64,000 nucleotides of DNA. Source: Limosilactobacillus sp. GTDB lineage: Bacteria > Bacillota > Bacilli > Lactobacillales > Lactobacillaceae. A program made the translations under genes and the position numbers. The first letter of the stretch is position 1; each line of letters starts with the position of its first letter. Location of the stretch: positions 58,902 to 122,901 of the forward strand of contig NZ_JALCQI010000002.1 of assembly GCF_022651205.1 (NCBI RefSeq), written 5' to 3'. Under the pieces are notes generated by a model. It was given only the letters and a program-made list of their open reading frames with translations, did no database searches and was not told the DNA's origin. This document shows, piece after piece, positions 1 to 10,400 of the stretch.

Positions 1-525
1 CATTTCAACCGCATCTTCCCGATTGTCAATATAATAACGTGGTTTAATATTAATCTGACGAAATCCAAGCCGTTCGTATAGCCGTCGCGCCTGAAGATTA
101 TGCGCCCGTACCTCAAGTGTCATTCGTGAATAGTCATGCTGGTTAGCATACCCCTTGAGAATTTGAATAAGTCGTGAACCAATTTTCCGGTTTTGGTATG
201 CTGGACTAACACCAATATTGGTAATGTGGCTTTCGTTTCTATAGCGATTAAATGAACAACCAACATAGGCAACAACTTGACCGTCATACGTGGTAACCAA
301 GTATAAGCGATCGCGATCACGTTCTAATTCAAGCTGAAAAGCATTGGCATTCCACGGTGCCGTTCCATAAATCCGCTCCTCAATTTCAATGATTGAGGAA
401 ATATCAGCAAACCGCGCTTGCCGAATCGTAAAATGACGTCCCTGAAGTAATTCGTACCGTTGATTAAATATCAGGCGCTCTTCACCACGATTACGTTCAA
501 GCCATGCTTTAAACTTCGCGAACAT
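1..525 (-). CDS. rimI: ribosomal protein alanine N-acetyltransferase (GNAT), 3' end beyond the window
   Basis: Minus-frame translation from ATG at 525 gives MFAKFKAWLERNRGEERLIFNQRYELLQGRHFTIRQARFADISSIIEIEE...NIGVSPAYQNRKIGSRLIQILK..LEVRAHNLQARRLYERLGF, GNAT motifs; overlaps tsaB. Confidence 0.85.
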   Translation of the reverse strand, partial: MFAKFKAWLERNRGEERLIFNQRYELLQGRHFTIRQARFADISSIIEIEERIYGTAPWNANAFQLELERDRDRLYLVTTYDGQVVAYVGCSFNRYRNESHITNIGVSPAYQNRKIGSRLIQILKGYANQHDYSRMTLEVRAHNLQARRLYERLGFRQINIKPRYYIDNREDAVEM

Positions 526-1234
526 AATTCTGCCTGGTTTCACCCGGATGAAGCTTCTGCCAGTTTGCTTCTGCTTCAGTAATCCGCAAGTAGTGAGGCA
601 CCATTGAATCAATATCAGACACCGGTTGAGCATTTTCACCAGCAAGTGCTAATTGATACGTGGAAGGAATAGCAAACGGTCGCGGAGCAATTTCAACATT
701 AGCAGGCATCTCACCCATCGCTTTCTTGATCCGGTCGGTTAAGTGGCCCACTAATAAGATCGGTTGCTTCAACTCTGCAAGCTGCTGTAACAAATCTTTC
801 ATTGCTAGGTGTTGGTCAGCAATCCGATTAACTAACTTGTCGTCCTGCCACTGGTAGGCACCCGCGAAGACATTCCCCCGACGAGCATCAAAGAAGGGCA
901 CAATTACTTCTTTAGTAGTTGGAACAACATTCCGTGCTAATACTTCGAGGCTCGAAACGCCCACTAATTCCTTATTTAAAGTATCAGCAAGCACCTTCGC
1001 TGTTGAAACCGCAATCCGGATTCCAGTATAAGAGCCGGGGCCTTGGGCTACAACAATTCGGTCAACTTCTTCCGGTTGCCACTTTACTAACTTAAAGAGC
1101 TTATTAATTGCTGGCATTAGGTAAATACTGTGATTACGAACCATGTTTAATGTTTCGGTTGCAAGCAGCTGATCATCCTCAACGACAGCAACACTCATTG
1201 GGTGGTTCGATGTATCGATGGCAAGTATCTTCAT
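509..1234 (-). CDS. tsaB: tRNA threonylcarbamoyladenosine biosynthesis protein TsaB
   Basis: MKILAIDTSNHPMSVAVV...GPGSYTGIRIAVSTAKVLA; adjacent to rimI. Confidence 0.93.
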   Translation of the reverse strand: MKILAIDTSNHPMSVAVVEDDQLLATETLNMVRNHSIYLMPAINKLFKLVKWQPEEVDRIVVAQGPGSYTGIRIAVSTAKVLADTLNKELVGVSSLEVLARNVVPTTKEVIVPFFDARRGNVFAGAYQWQDDKLVNRIADQHLAMKDLLQQLAELKQPILLVGHLTDRIKKAMGEMPANVEIAPRPFAIPSTYQLALAGENAQPVSDIDSMVPHYLRITEAEANWQKLHPGETRQNYVREV

Positions 1235-1383
1235 TTTTTCGTTCATCCTTTCAATCAACTAACATCTTATCACACCAGCACTTTTTTGCATTAAATTTCA
1301 ACTATCTTTCAATAAGGAAAATCAACAGATATACGCATTTACAACTACGCTTAAATCGTATATACTAAATGTGGAGGATGATA

Positions 1384-1773
1384 ATGAACACGAAAGTTAA
1401 ATTTGTTTTTAGTCGTGCTTTTATGGAAGAATGGTTTTCCTGTGGTTTGACCAAGGAAAATCGACAAGAATTAATCGACAATATTTCATATTATTTAAGT
1501 AATGCGCCTGATAATAATCACGGCAAGAAATTTCCAGGAGAAATTATTGAAGGGACAGGGGGAGCAATTAAATATCGCTTTACCCCGGAAGATTATCATA
1601 AAGGAAAAAGTGGGAGTTTTCGAACTATTTATTTTGTTTATGATGTTTCTATTAATCACCTATTTTTCCTAACTGTTTACCCCAAGAATAGAAAAGCTTC
1701 TTTATCTAAGCGAGAAAAACATGCAATTAAGAAATTTATTGAAAATAGTAAACGCAAACGAAAGGAGAAATAA
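1384..1773 (+). CDS. RelE/HigB-like toxin of a type II TA pair
   Basis: Small basic protein (NHGKKFPGEIIEGTGGAIKYRF...FRTIYFVYDVSINHLFFLTVYPKNRKASLSKREKHAIKKFI) directly followed by an XRE antitoxin. Confidence 0.75.
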   Translation: MNTKVKFVFSRAFMEEWFSCGLTKENRQELIDNISYYLSNAPDNNHGKKFPGEIIEGTGGAIKYRFTPEDYHKGKSGSFRTIYFVYDVSINHLFFLTVYPKNRKASLSKREKHAIKKFIENSKRKRKEK

Positions 1774-1775
1774 TT

Positions 1776-2078
1776 ATGGCATCTGTCATTGAGGATTCAT
1801 TAAAAGAATATCAAAATTTTTTAAATGGTGAAAAAGCTGATGTCGATATTGTTGAAACAACTATTCCTGTTAAACCTGAATTTAATAGTACTACTATTAA
1901 AGATTTACGAAAAAAAATTAACGTTACTCAAAAGGGATTAGCTAATTTAATTGGCGTTTCTACTAGAACAGTTGAATCATGGGAAATGGATAGAACCGAG
2001 CCTAATCGTTCCTCACAAAAATTGCTAACACTTTTAACTAGAGATACTTCATTAGTAAACGAATTGAGATTAATTTAA
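1776..2078 (+). CDS. XRE-family HigA-like antitoxin
   Basis: C-terminal HTH: TIKDLRKKINVTQKGLANLIGVSTRTVESWEMDRTEPNRSSQKLLTLL; 2 nt after toxin. Confidence 0.8.
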   Translation: MASVIEDSLKEYQNFLNGEKADVDIVETTIPVKPEFNSTTIKDLRKKINVTQKGLANLIGVSTRTVESWEMDRTEPNRSSQKLLTLLTRDTSLVNELRLI

Positions 2079-2280
2079 TTCAAAATAAAAGCTTAGTACA
2101 AGAAGCTGGGAATTAACTTTCTCGGAGGGACGGTTGACTAACCTAGAACGATGAATGATGATGAAATCATCAGAATCGTTCGTAGCCGAATAGGCTTGCT
2201 TCGCTGCGTTAGGCTCGAGTCCCTCAGTTAATTCTCGCGATTAGACTCTGTAAGTTCGGAGATCACTAAGTATATTTAAA

Positions 2281-2320
2281 GGGTGAGAAAAAACGTTTAG
2301 TTTTTTCTCACCTTCTTTTT
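2281..2320. terminator. Rho-independent terminator
   Basis: ggtgagaaaaaacgtttagttttttctcacc hairpin followed by T-rich tract. Confidence 0.6.
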
Positions 2321-2406
2321 TAATAACAAAAAGTAACACCTAGCTCCCCCAGCTAAACGTTACTTTTCGAGGTTTATTATTATGAATGTATTTCTAAGCT
2401 TATAAC

Positions 2407-3402
2407 TTAGTCACGATCATCGTAACCTTTTGGATGAGTAGAGTGCCACTTCCAAGCGGTTGCAATAATGTCATGAACATCATCGTACTTTGGATCCCAG
2501 CCGAGGACATTCCGTGCCTTATCACTAGCGGCAACTAATGAATCAGGGTCTCCTGGACGACGTGGAGCAATCTTTGCTGGAATTGGTTCTCCAGTAACTT
2601 CACGAGCAGCTTCAAGCATCTGCTTGTTGGAGAAACCAGTTGATGAACCAAGGTTGAAGGCGTTACTTTCGTTACCGGCTTCAAGGTACTTAATTGCCAA
2701 GATATGAGCATCAGCTAAGTCCATAACATGAACATAGTCACGAACATTGGTTCCGTCTGGTGTATTGTAGTCGTCACCAAAAATACTCAATTCTTTCCGC
2801 TTTCCTTGAGCAACTTGGAGAATGATAGGAACTAAGTGTGTTTCAGGACCGTGGTCTTCACCAATGGTTCCATCTGGAGCGGCACCAGCAACGTTGAAGT
2901 AACGAAGGGCAACGAACTTAATGCCATAAGCCTTGTCAGCCCAGTGCATCATCTTTTCCATCATTAACTTACTCAAGCCGTATGGGTTGATTGGGTTTTG
3001 TGGATCAGTTTCCTTAATTGGCATGTGTTCTGGAACACCATAAGTAGCAGCTGTTGAACTGAAGACAATGTACTTGATGTTGTGGTCACGCATTGCTTCA
3101 AGCAAAGTGATCATTCCACCAGTATTGTTGTCAAAGTACTTCAAAGGCTTACTCATTGATTCAGGAACAATTGAAAAGGCTGCAAAGTGAACAACCGCTT
3201 CAATATCTTCGTTATCAAAGATTTTGTCCAAGAACTTCCGGTCACGAATGTCACCTTCGTAGAATTTTGCCTTTGGATTAATTGCGTCACGGTGACCTGT
3301 AGAAAGGTTATCAGCAACGACAACTTCTTGACCGTGTTCAACTAAGTCCTTAACCATGTGTGAACCGATATAACCGGCACCACCAGCAACTAAAATTGCC
3401 AT
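2407..3402 (-). CDS. galE: UDP-glucose 4-epimerase
   Basis: [24 protein letters not shown]..., [13 protein letters not shown] motifs. Confidence 0.96.
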   Translation of the reverse strand: MAILVAGGAGYIGSHMVKDLVEHGQEVVVADNLSTGHRDAINPKAKFYEGDIRDRKFLDKIFDNEDIEAVVHFAAFSIVPESMSKPLKYFDNNTGGMITLLEAMRDHNIKYIVFSSTAATYGVPEHMPIKETDPQNPINPYGLSKLMMEKMMHWADKAYGIKFVALRYFNVAGAAPDGTIGEDHGPETHLVPIILQVAQGKRKELSIFGDDYNTPDGTNVRDYVHVMDLADAHILAIKYLEAGNESNAFNLGSSTGFSNKQMLEAAREVTGEPIPAKIAPRRPGDPDSLVAASDKARNVLGWDPKYDDVHDIIATAWKWHSTHPKGYDDRD

Positions 3403-3537
3403 GTTGTTTCCTCCTTATACGACAACATCTGCTAATACCAGATTGTCTATTATTTCCTTGTTCAACTATGATTGTAGCACTTTTATAATTGGCCGTTTAG
3501 TAAAATTAAGTAAAATTTTAGTAAATAATGTAACCGA

Positions 3538-4502
3538 TTACAGAGTGAATAACTTTTCGAGGCTTGTTTCATGTTCAAGGTAGCGGAAAAGTAGTCCTTC
3601 ACGTAACCCACTGTTACTAAATTGAATTAGTTTGATTTGGTGTTGACGCACTATGCTCATCAACGGTAAAAGGCCACCAATAATAACATCCGCACGTCCT
3701 TTATTCACTCCCCGGATCTTTGCCCGCTCACTCTTCGTGCATTTTAAAAGCTGGTACATAATTTCAAAGGCCTCATCAGCATTCATCGTTAGACCATGAA
3801 CCGGGGCAACTCGATCGGAGCTAGCTGCTTGTCGCCAACGATAAATCTTTGCTAATGCTCGGTTACAACCACCAAGGGCAATCACTTTACCGTGGCGGAC
3901 CCGATTGAGCCAATTCTTCTTACTAAGGGCGCGATCAACCCTTACAACTGCATTGAAGAGATCTGGCGCACTTACTAGATCACCCAAATTATATTGTTGT
4001 GAAAGGAGAACCGAACCTAGGGGAATGCTAACAACTTCTTCAGCCTGACCGTCCTTAACCAGGATAATTTCCATACTGGCACCACCGGTATCTAGGATCA
4101 CCCCATCATCTATTGCTAAGGTCCGACTTACACCAATATAGTCAAGGTAGGCCTCCTGTTCACCAGAAATCACGTGAATTACAAAACCAGTTTGTTCCTG
4201 AACCTGTTTTAGGAATTCGGTTTGGTTCTGTGCCTGACGAGTAGCAGCCGTTGCAACAGCCAAGATCTTAAGGTTCTTATACTGATCGCAAATCTGCCGA
4301 AATTCGTTCAAAGCTTTAAGGGTTCGTTTAATCGGCTCTGGCTGCAAAACCTTTTCCGGACCCATATCAGACGAAAGACGGACATACCGTTTCTCATATT
4401 GCTTTGTCTGGTATGAACCATCAGGATTAATTTGATCAATCTTTAATCGGACCGAATTTGATCCAAGATCAATGATTGCCAAGTATTTAGAGTCCTTACT
4501 CA
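3538..4502 (-). CDS. ppx: Ppx/GppA family phosphatase (exopolyphosphatase)
   Basis: AIIDLGSNSVRLKID, DTGGASMEI; start overlaps end of ppk. Confidence 0.88.
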
Positions 4503-6748
4503 TGACGTTCATCCTTCCGTGAATCCAGGTGCAGGCTAGGGACATGACGACTTAGTGTTTCAAAGACGTTTGAAAAGTGCCGCTTTGATTTTTCATGGTG
4601 CTTAGTTTGCTTACTTTCAACATTTGCCCGTTGAACAAAGAACTCTTGAGCATTAAATGGCTCTTCGTCATGATTGTCGATCCGTTCATAGTGATCGCCA
4701 ACAAGGATCCGGGACTTAACATTGTCCTTCCACATATCATCAAGGATTGAAATTGCTTTGGCCTTCGCGTCGGCTTGCTCAACTGGGAAAAGCTCTTCTA
4801 CACGCCGATTAAGGTTCCGGGTCATCATATCAGCACTTGCCAAGTAAATCTCTTCGTTACCATTGCCCTCAAAATAGTAAATTCGAGAGTGTTCAAGGAA
4901 CCGGCCAACAATCGAATGAACTTCGATATTACCGTGAAGTTCTGGAAGATCGTTCCGCAAACAAGTAATTCCCCGAACAATTAACTGCACCTTAACACCC
5001 TTAGCAGCTGCATCGTAAAGGTGAGCAATGATTTGCTTATCAGAAAGTGAGTTCATCTTCATCCGAATTAGGGCTGGATTGCCACTCTCAGCAATTTTAA
5101 TTTGTTGATCGATCTTCTGGTTAATAAAGTTCCGAATACCGTTTGGTGAAACCCGGAGTTTGTTGAAGTATGACGGCCGGGCGAATCCAGATAACATGTT
5201 AAAGAGATTCGTCATGTCCATCCCAATTTCCTGATCACAGGTCAGCAAGCCCATATCGGTGTAGAAATGAGCGGTAACATCATTGTAGTTACCTGTTCCT
5301 AAGTGCATGTAACGACGAAGGCCATCCTCATCACGACGGATTACCAGTGCAATCTTACAGTGTGTCTTTAGACCAACAAGACCATAAATTACGTGACAGC
5401 CCATTTGTTCAAGTCGTTGTGCCCAACGAACGTTATTTTGCTCATCAAACCGTGCCTTAACTTCAACCAGTACTGTTACCTGCTTGCCCCGTTGAGCGGC
5501 CATCCCCAAATACTTAATAATCGGTGAATTACCAGATACCCGGTAAAGGGTCATCTTGATGGCAAGGACTTCCGGATCAAGTGCAGCCTGGTGAATAAAA
5601 TTAACTACTGATTGGAAATTATCGTACGGGTGCTGCATCAGGTAATCATGCTGACGAATTGCTTCAAAAATATTGTGTTCCATATTGAGGGCAGGGTTTT
5701 GGTATGCGGGAAATGGTGGGAACCGCAAATCATCGTGATCATCAACCATCCCGGAAAGCTTCTTTAAGAACGTCAAGTCAACTGGACCATTGACCCGGTA
5801 AATTGAACGTTCATTAACATGAAGGTTATCGATCAACTGGTTCTCCAGCCACTCATCAATTGAATTCTCAACCTCAAGCCGCATTACCTGACCATGTTCC
5901 CGTTCACGTAGTTGATGCTTAACAGCCCGGAGTAAGTCGGAAGTATCTTCTTCGGCCACATCCAGGTCCATATCCCGCATTACCCGGTAAGTTGCGGAGG
6001 CCAAGATTTGGTAGCCAGGAAATAATTGACCTAGGAAACGTTTGATTACTTCATCGATCAAGATAAAGTTGTTTTCTCCCGGTAACCGCACCAATCGTTT
6101 GTAGATTGAAGGAACACGGACCGTGGCAAATTTAATATCAGACTCTCGGCTATCATCATGTGGTTCTAATTGATGACTCTCAACTTCCTGATCCCCTTCA
6201 AGAATTTTCTTTTCCTGAACAGCCTGTTTCTGTCGCGGATCCCGACGCAATTGAATGGCAATATTAAGCGAATTGTTGGCAATAAACGGGAATGGTCGTG
6301 ACGTATCATCTGCCATTGGCGTTAATACCGGTAATAATTCATCACTAAAGTACCGGCGAATAAATTCCTTTTGTCGATCATCGAGATCAGCTAAATGGAG
6401 GATATTAATCTGTTGTTGGCTTAGATCTGGAATGATTTTCTTGTTGTAAACTTCATACCGTTCTTTAACCATCCCGTGTTCTTTTTTATTTACCGCATTC
6501 AACTGTTCCTCAGGTGTCATCCCCGATGCATCAGTCGTTGTCACATTTGCAGCAGCTAGTTTATGAAGTGATGCTACCCGAACCATAAAGAATTCATCAA
6601 CGTTACTTTGGGTAATCCCCAGGAAATTAGCTCGCTCCAATAATGGGTTATTAATGTCGGTTGCTTCTTGGAGGACCCGGCCGTTAAAATCGATCCAGCT
6701 AAGCTCCCGATTAACATAGTTCTGTGGTTTATAAAAATCCTTATACAT
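4496..6748 (-). CDS. ppk: polyphosphate kinase 1
   Basis: YVNRELSWIDFNGRVLQEA..., LKTHCKIALVIRRD, LEHSRIYYF. Confidence 0.96.
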   Translation of the reverse strand: MYKDFYKPQNYVNRELSWIDFNGRVLQEATDINNPLLERANFLGITQSNVDEFFMVRVASLHKLAAANVTTTDASGMTPEEQLNAVNKKEHGMVKERYEVYNKKIIPDLSQQQINILHLADLDDRQKEFIRRYFSDELLPVLTPMADDTSRPFPFIANNSLNIAIQLRRDPRQKQAVQEKKILEGDQEVESHQLEPHDDSRESDIKFATVRVPSIYKRLVRLPGENNFILIDEVIKRFLGQLFPGYQILASATYRVMRDMDLDVAEEDTSDLLRAVKHQLREREHGQVMRLEVENSIDEWLENQLIDNLHVNERSIYRVNGPVDLTFLKKLSGMVDDHDDLRFPPFPAYQNPALNMEHNIFEAIRQHDYLMQHPYDNFQSVVNFIHQAALDPEVLAIKMTLYRVSGNSPIIKYLGMAAQRGKQVTVLVEVKARFDEQNNVRWAQRLEQMGCHVIYGLVGLKTHCKIALVIRRDEDGLRRYMHLGTGNYNDVTAHFYTDMGLLTCDQEIGMDMTNLFNMLSGFARPSYFNKLRVSPNGIRNFINQKIDQQIKIAESGNPALIRMKMNSLSDKQIIAHLYDAAAKGVKVQLIVRGITCLRNDLPELHGNIEVHSIVGRFLEHSRIYYFEGNGNEEIYLASADMMTRNLNRRVEELFPVEQADAKAKAISILDDMWKDNVKSRILVGDHYERIDNHDEEPFNAQEFFVQRANVESKQTKHHEKSKRHFSNVFETLSRHVPSLHLDSRKDERHE

Positions 6749-6749
6749 T

Positions 6750-8267
6750 CTACCGACCCTCTTTTTCTTTTAATACTGGCTTAATTCCAAAGACATCGTT
6801 AAATAATTGTGACTTTTGACTAAATGACCAGCTTTCCAGTACTAGATCATCTGAACTAGTTGCCTTGATAATCAGTCGATCTCCCTTCAGTTTTAATTGA
6901 ATCCTACTAATTTTTTGCTGGCGGGAATCATCAAGCGAGTCAACTAATCGTAAAATCGCAGCTAGCTTTGCAACCGGCATCTGAATGTCCTCATCCAGGT
7001 GACGATAGTGTGACTGACTAACATTAGGACTCTCGGCACTGTGATAACGGGCAACCTCCGCAATAATTAAATTATCTTCATCCGATAAACCAATTAGCGG
7101 GTTTGCCTCCAGAATATATGCTGAATGACGATAGTGTCCCTGCTGATTAATAAAGTTTCCAATGTCATCGACTTTTGCTGCCACTTCGAGTAATAGACGA
7201 TAATGGTTACTCAAGCGGTGAATTGGTCGTAATTCGTCGAAAAATTGTAAGGCGTACTTCTTAACAAATTCAGCGTGCTGAGAGTCAATTCCGTAACGTT
7301 GTGCGATATTGTCTGCCGAAGTTTGAATCATTTTATTTACGGTGATTCTTGAAACATCATTTCCGGTGGCAATTCCATTTGCTAACCCATCCATAATTGA
7401 AAGATCGGTGACGTAGAGGTTAGTTGGATTAATCAAGTCGACCATTCTAGCGATCACCAAATAGTTTGGCAAAATGTATTCGTCCTCAGCAATTGCCGAA
7501 TCGATATCGTTATTATACATGTACCGATCTTGAGGAATTAACAGGTGATCGAACGTTTCCCGGAATTTTTGCCGATCAATTTCACCAAGTTTTTGGTGCT
7601 TTTCAATGTACCGTTTAGCTAACGATGGTGCATTCTGAATAATCATCGTTGTTTTCTTTTGCCGAGTCAGTTCGGGAGCCAAATAGCCTAACTTACTCCC
7701 AATATAATCCTGAATAATCTCTGTCGGGTTAGTGGTGGTCTGCCGCAATTGGTTAACTAGCCGGTGAATTTGTGCTCCACCCAGATCAATTTCCCATGAG
7801 GTTTCAAAATTACCATGGTGGAAAAATGCCAATGTCGAATTATCTAGGCCAATGCTCAAAATATAGAGACAATGCTTACTAAGTTTCTTAAACTCTGGTA
7901 ACTGGTCAACAATGTAGCTCATCGACTGTGCCATCAGTTGGTTATTGTTTAACCATTCAATCTTTAACCCGGTCCGAACATTTAGTTGATCACCGACGTA
8001 GCTTGCGGTGACGCTATCCATGTCTTCATAAGCACCATAGAACTTAATATTATCAATGTGATAATCGCTAATTAGTTCCTTAAATCCTTCAATATTATCA
8101 GTAATCGCCGCCATGTTTTCACTATAATTAGCAGTTTTACCATTTTCACCAATATCAAACTGTCCTGAGCGAACATCATTGACAATCTTCAAGCTTGGGA
8201 GCTCAATAATCCGCAAAAAAATCTGGTCCGGTTGTAAATAAATTACTGCCGTCAACGAACTTTTCAT
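6750..8267 (-). CDS. Ppx/GppA-like exopolyphosphatase with C-terminal HD-type domain
   Basis: 505 aa, ASKHA-like N-term plus HRLSNHYRLLLEVAAKVDDIGNFINQQGHYRHSAYI; directly upstream of ppk. Confidence 0.75.
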   Translation of the reverse strand: MKSSLTAVIYLQPDQIFLRIIELPSLKIVNDVRSGQFDIGENGKTANYSENMAAITDNIEGFKELISDYHIDNIKFYGAYEDMDSVTASYVGDQLNVRTGLKIEWLNNNQLMAQSMSYIVDQLPEFKKLSKHCLYILSIGLDNSTLAFFHHGNFETSWEIDLGGAQIHRLVNQLRQTTTNPTEIIQDYIGSKLGYLAPELTRQKKTTMIIQNAPSLAKRYIEKHQKLGEIDRQKFRETFDHLLIPQDRYMYNNDIDSAIAEDEYILPNYLVIARMVDLINPTNLYVTDLSIMDGLANGIATGNDVSRITVNKMIQTSADNIAQRYGIDSQHAEFVKKYALQFFDELRPIHRLSNHYRLLLEVAAKVDDIGNFINQQGHYRHSAYILEANPLIGLSDEDNLIIAEVARYHSAESPNVSQSHYRHLDEDIQMPVAKLAAILRLVDSLDDSRQQKISRIQLKLKGDRLIIKATSSDDLVLESWSFSQKSQLFNDVFGIKPVLKEKEGR

Positions 8268-8394
8268 TTTTCAATCACCCCTCAATGTTCTTTCAACTTT
8301 AAGTCTACCATTTATAAAGAAAAAGCGAGTGCGAAAAAGGTCTAGAATGATCGAAAAAACCATTCTAGACCCTTTAATTGATTAATCTTTACTG

Positions 8395-9147
8395 TTACTT
8401 CCAGCTAAATTCCGCTAAAGTACAAAGCTCCCCATTATTTGTTATTCGGTGACAACTATTAAGTGGTGTTGCCATAACATATTCACTATCAATATCATGA
8501 TCAGCCCGAACTTCGTGGCGATACTGGATTGAAAATGATGTCAACTGGTGGCTTGTTAAGAACCGTTCACCAAGTGGATCTAGGAGCCAGTCAAAATAAT
8601 GAGCATTATTAACGTGATGGTTAACATCAAGATCGAAGTAGCGAACATGATACTGCTTCCCCATCACTTCAGCATCAGCAGGGATGCGTTTCGGTCGTTT
8701 CCCACGCGGTACCTTTGTGACCTGGGGTGCTTGATAAGCTGTAATTAACTTATCCGGAATTGCCTCCATTTTTCGGGTTGTCAGATTCATAAAGGCAAGC
8801 AATGATGTCACACGAGCATATTCTTTCTGACCATCCTTATCACGGAGCCAGAATTCACGGGTTGCAAAGAAACGATTATAACCAGTTGCCCGTGTTCCCA
8901 GAATCACCGTGTCACCAACATTAAGAGCGTGTAAATCGAGATTTCCGTTAAAACTAACGATCACCCAGGTACCACCAGTTCCCTGAATCACCTCATTGGT
9001 TAGCCCTAAAGCATCACTCTGTTCATCTGCAACAACCGCTAACATACTCATTACCATACTTAACGTTGGGTGCCCCAACTCATTGCATTCGTAATATGTA
9101 ATTTGATGAGGAATTTCGTATACCTGTGCCGATTGTTGTAGATTCAT
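8395..9147 (-). CDS. acyl-ACP thioesterase
   Basis: YEIPHQITYYECNELGHPTLSMVMSMLAVVADEQS... HVRYFDLDVNHHVNNAHYFDWLLD. Confidence 0.85.
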   Translation of the reverse strand: MNLQQSAQVYEIPHQITYYECNELGHPTLSMVMSMLAVVADEQSDALGLTNEVIQGTGGTWVIVSFNGNLDLHALNVGDTVILGTRATGYNRFFATREFWLRDKDGQKEYARVTSLLAFMNLTTRKMEAIPDKLITAYQAPQVTKVPRGKRPKRIPADAEVMGKQYHVRYFDLDVNHHVNNAHYFDWLLDPLGERFLTSHQLTSFSIQYRHEVRADHDIDSEYVMATPLNSCHRITNNGELCTLAEFSWK

Positions 9148-9158
9148 TCTTAATGCTC

Positions 9159-10025
9159 CTAAATATTGTGATACTGCTTATAAAGTTCTTGACGGTTCAG
9201 CTTATTCTTCTTGGCAACCAATTTAATTGCTGCATTTGTCGACAAGCCGTCACTAATTGCGCGATCAATTTGCTGAATTGGGGTTCCAGATTCTTCTGCC
9301 GTTTCTTGTTCATCAGGATGAGGATTACCAGCGACAAGAACAACATATTCCCCTCGAGGTTGGTGATCACCGTAATACTGGTTCATTTCCGCTAGGCTTC
9401 CCCGGCCAAATTCTTCGTACCGCTTTGTTAGCTCACGTGCTAAAACTACCTGACGATCATCACCAAAGACTTCTGCCATCACCTTAAGCGTCTTTTTTAA
9501 CCGGTGTGGTGCTTCATAAAAGATCATCGTTTCCGGATGATTCCGAAGTTGTTCTAACTCTTGAACCTGCTGCTGATGCTTCCGTTCGAGGAAACCATAG
9601 AAGTAAAAAGGTTGTGGGACGAGTCCTGAAGCAATCAACGCGGTTAGTCCAGCATTAGCTCCTGGTAATGGAACCACCGGGATTCCCGCTTTAACGGCGG
9701 CGGCAACTAGTTCTTTGCCGGGATCAGAAATTGATGGCATCCCCGCATCACTACATTGAGCGATTGTTAAGCCGTCCTCTAACTTCTTAATTAATTCTGG
9801 AATCCGCTGCTCGGTATTATGTTCATGAAAGCTAATTTCAGGGGTATGAATATCAAAATGGTTAAGAAGTTGCTGCGTATGACGGGTATCCTCAGCGGCA
9901 ATCAAATCGGCCTCTGTTAGGACCTTGACTGCCCGAAATGTCATATCATCTAGATTACCAATTGGTGTTGGTACAAGATAAAGCATCCCCGTCTCCTGAT
10001 TTTGAAAACTACTTACCTGTTGCAT
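9159..10025 (-). CDS. rsmI: 16S rRNA (cytidine1402-2'-O)-methyltransferase
   Basis: GMLYLVPTPIGNLDDMTFRAVKVLTEADLIAAEDTRHTQQLLNHF. Confidence 0.95.
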   Translation of the reverse strand: MQQVSSFQNQETGMLYLVPTPIGNLDDMTFRAVKVLTEADLIAAEDTRHTQQLLNHFDIHTPEISFHEHNTEQRIPELIKKLEDGLTIAQCSDAGMPSISDPGKELVAAAVKAGIPVVPLPGANAGLTALIASGLVPQPFYFYGFLERKHQQQVQELEQLRNHPETMIFYEAPHRLKKTLKVMAEVFGDDRQVVLARELTKRYEEFGRGSLAEMNQYYGDHQPRGEYVVLVAGNPHPDEQETAEESGTPIQQIDRAISDGLSTNAAIKLVAKKNKLNRQELYKQYHNI

Positions 10026-10035
10026 ATTCTCCCCC

Positions 10036-10389
10036 CTACTTAATCGTTGGTTGCTCGTGACCAAAAATTGTATCTAAACAGAAGGTACACGACTCATTCT
10101 GCTCAAGCCGTTTGCCGAAGTATTCACTACAAACATGAAATCCTTGTTGATACAACTTTTTTAGATTCTCACGCGATCCAGAAAGATGGTCATCATCATG
10201 CTTTTGTTGGTGCATCTTCTTTAACATCGTCCGTAAATGATCATTTTCAATTGAAAGTTCAGCATTAGTTTCCATCAGTTCAGTTACCTGAGCCTGGAGT
10301 TGTTCCATATTGGCAACTAAATCATGCGTCTGCTTAGTCACCTGAGCGAAACGATCATAAATACTATTTGGATTACTATGTTCACTCAT
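10036..10389 (-). CDS. yabA: DNA replication initiation control protein YabA
   Basis: Coiled-coil N-term plus C-terminal CSEYFG...CTFCLD zinc motif; synteny with rsmI/holB. Confidence 0.9.
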   Translation of the reverse strand: MSEHSNPNSIYDRFAQVTKQTHDLVANMEQLQAQVTELMETNAELSIENDHLRTMLKKMHQQKHDDDHLSGSRENLKKLYQQGFHVCSEYFGKRLEQNESCTFCLDTIFGHEQPTIK

Positions 10390-10400
10390 TGTAATTCCCC

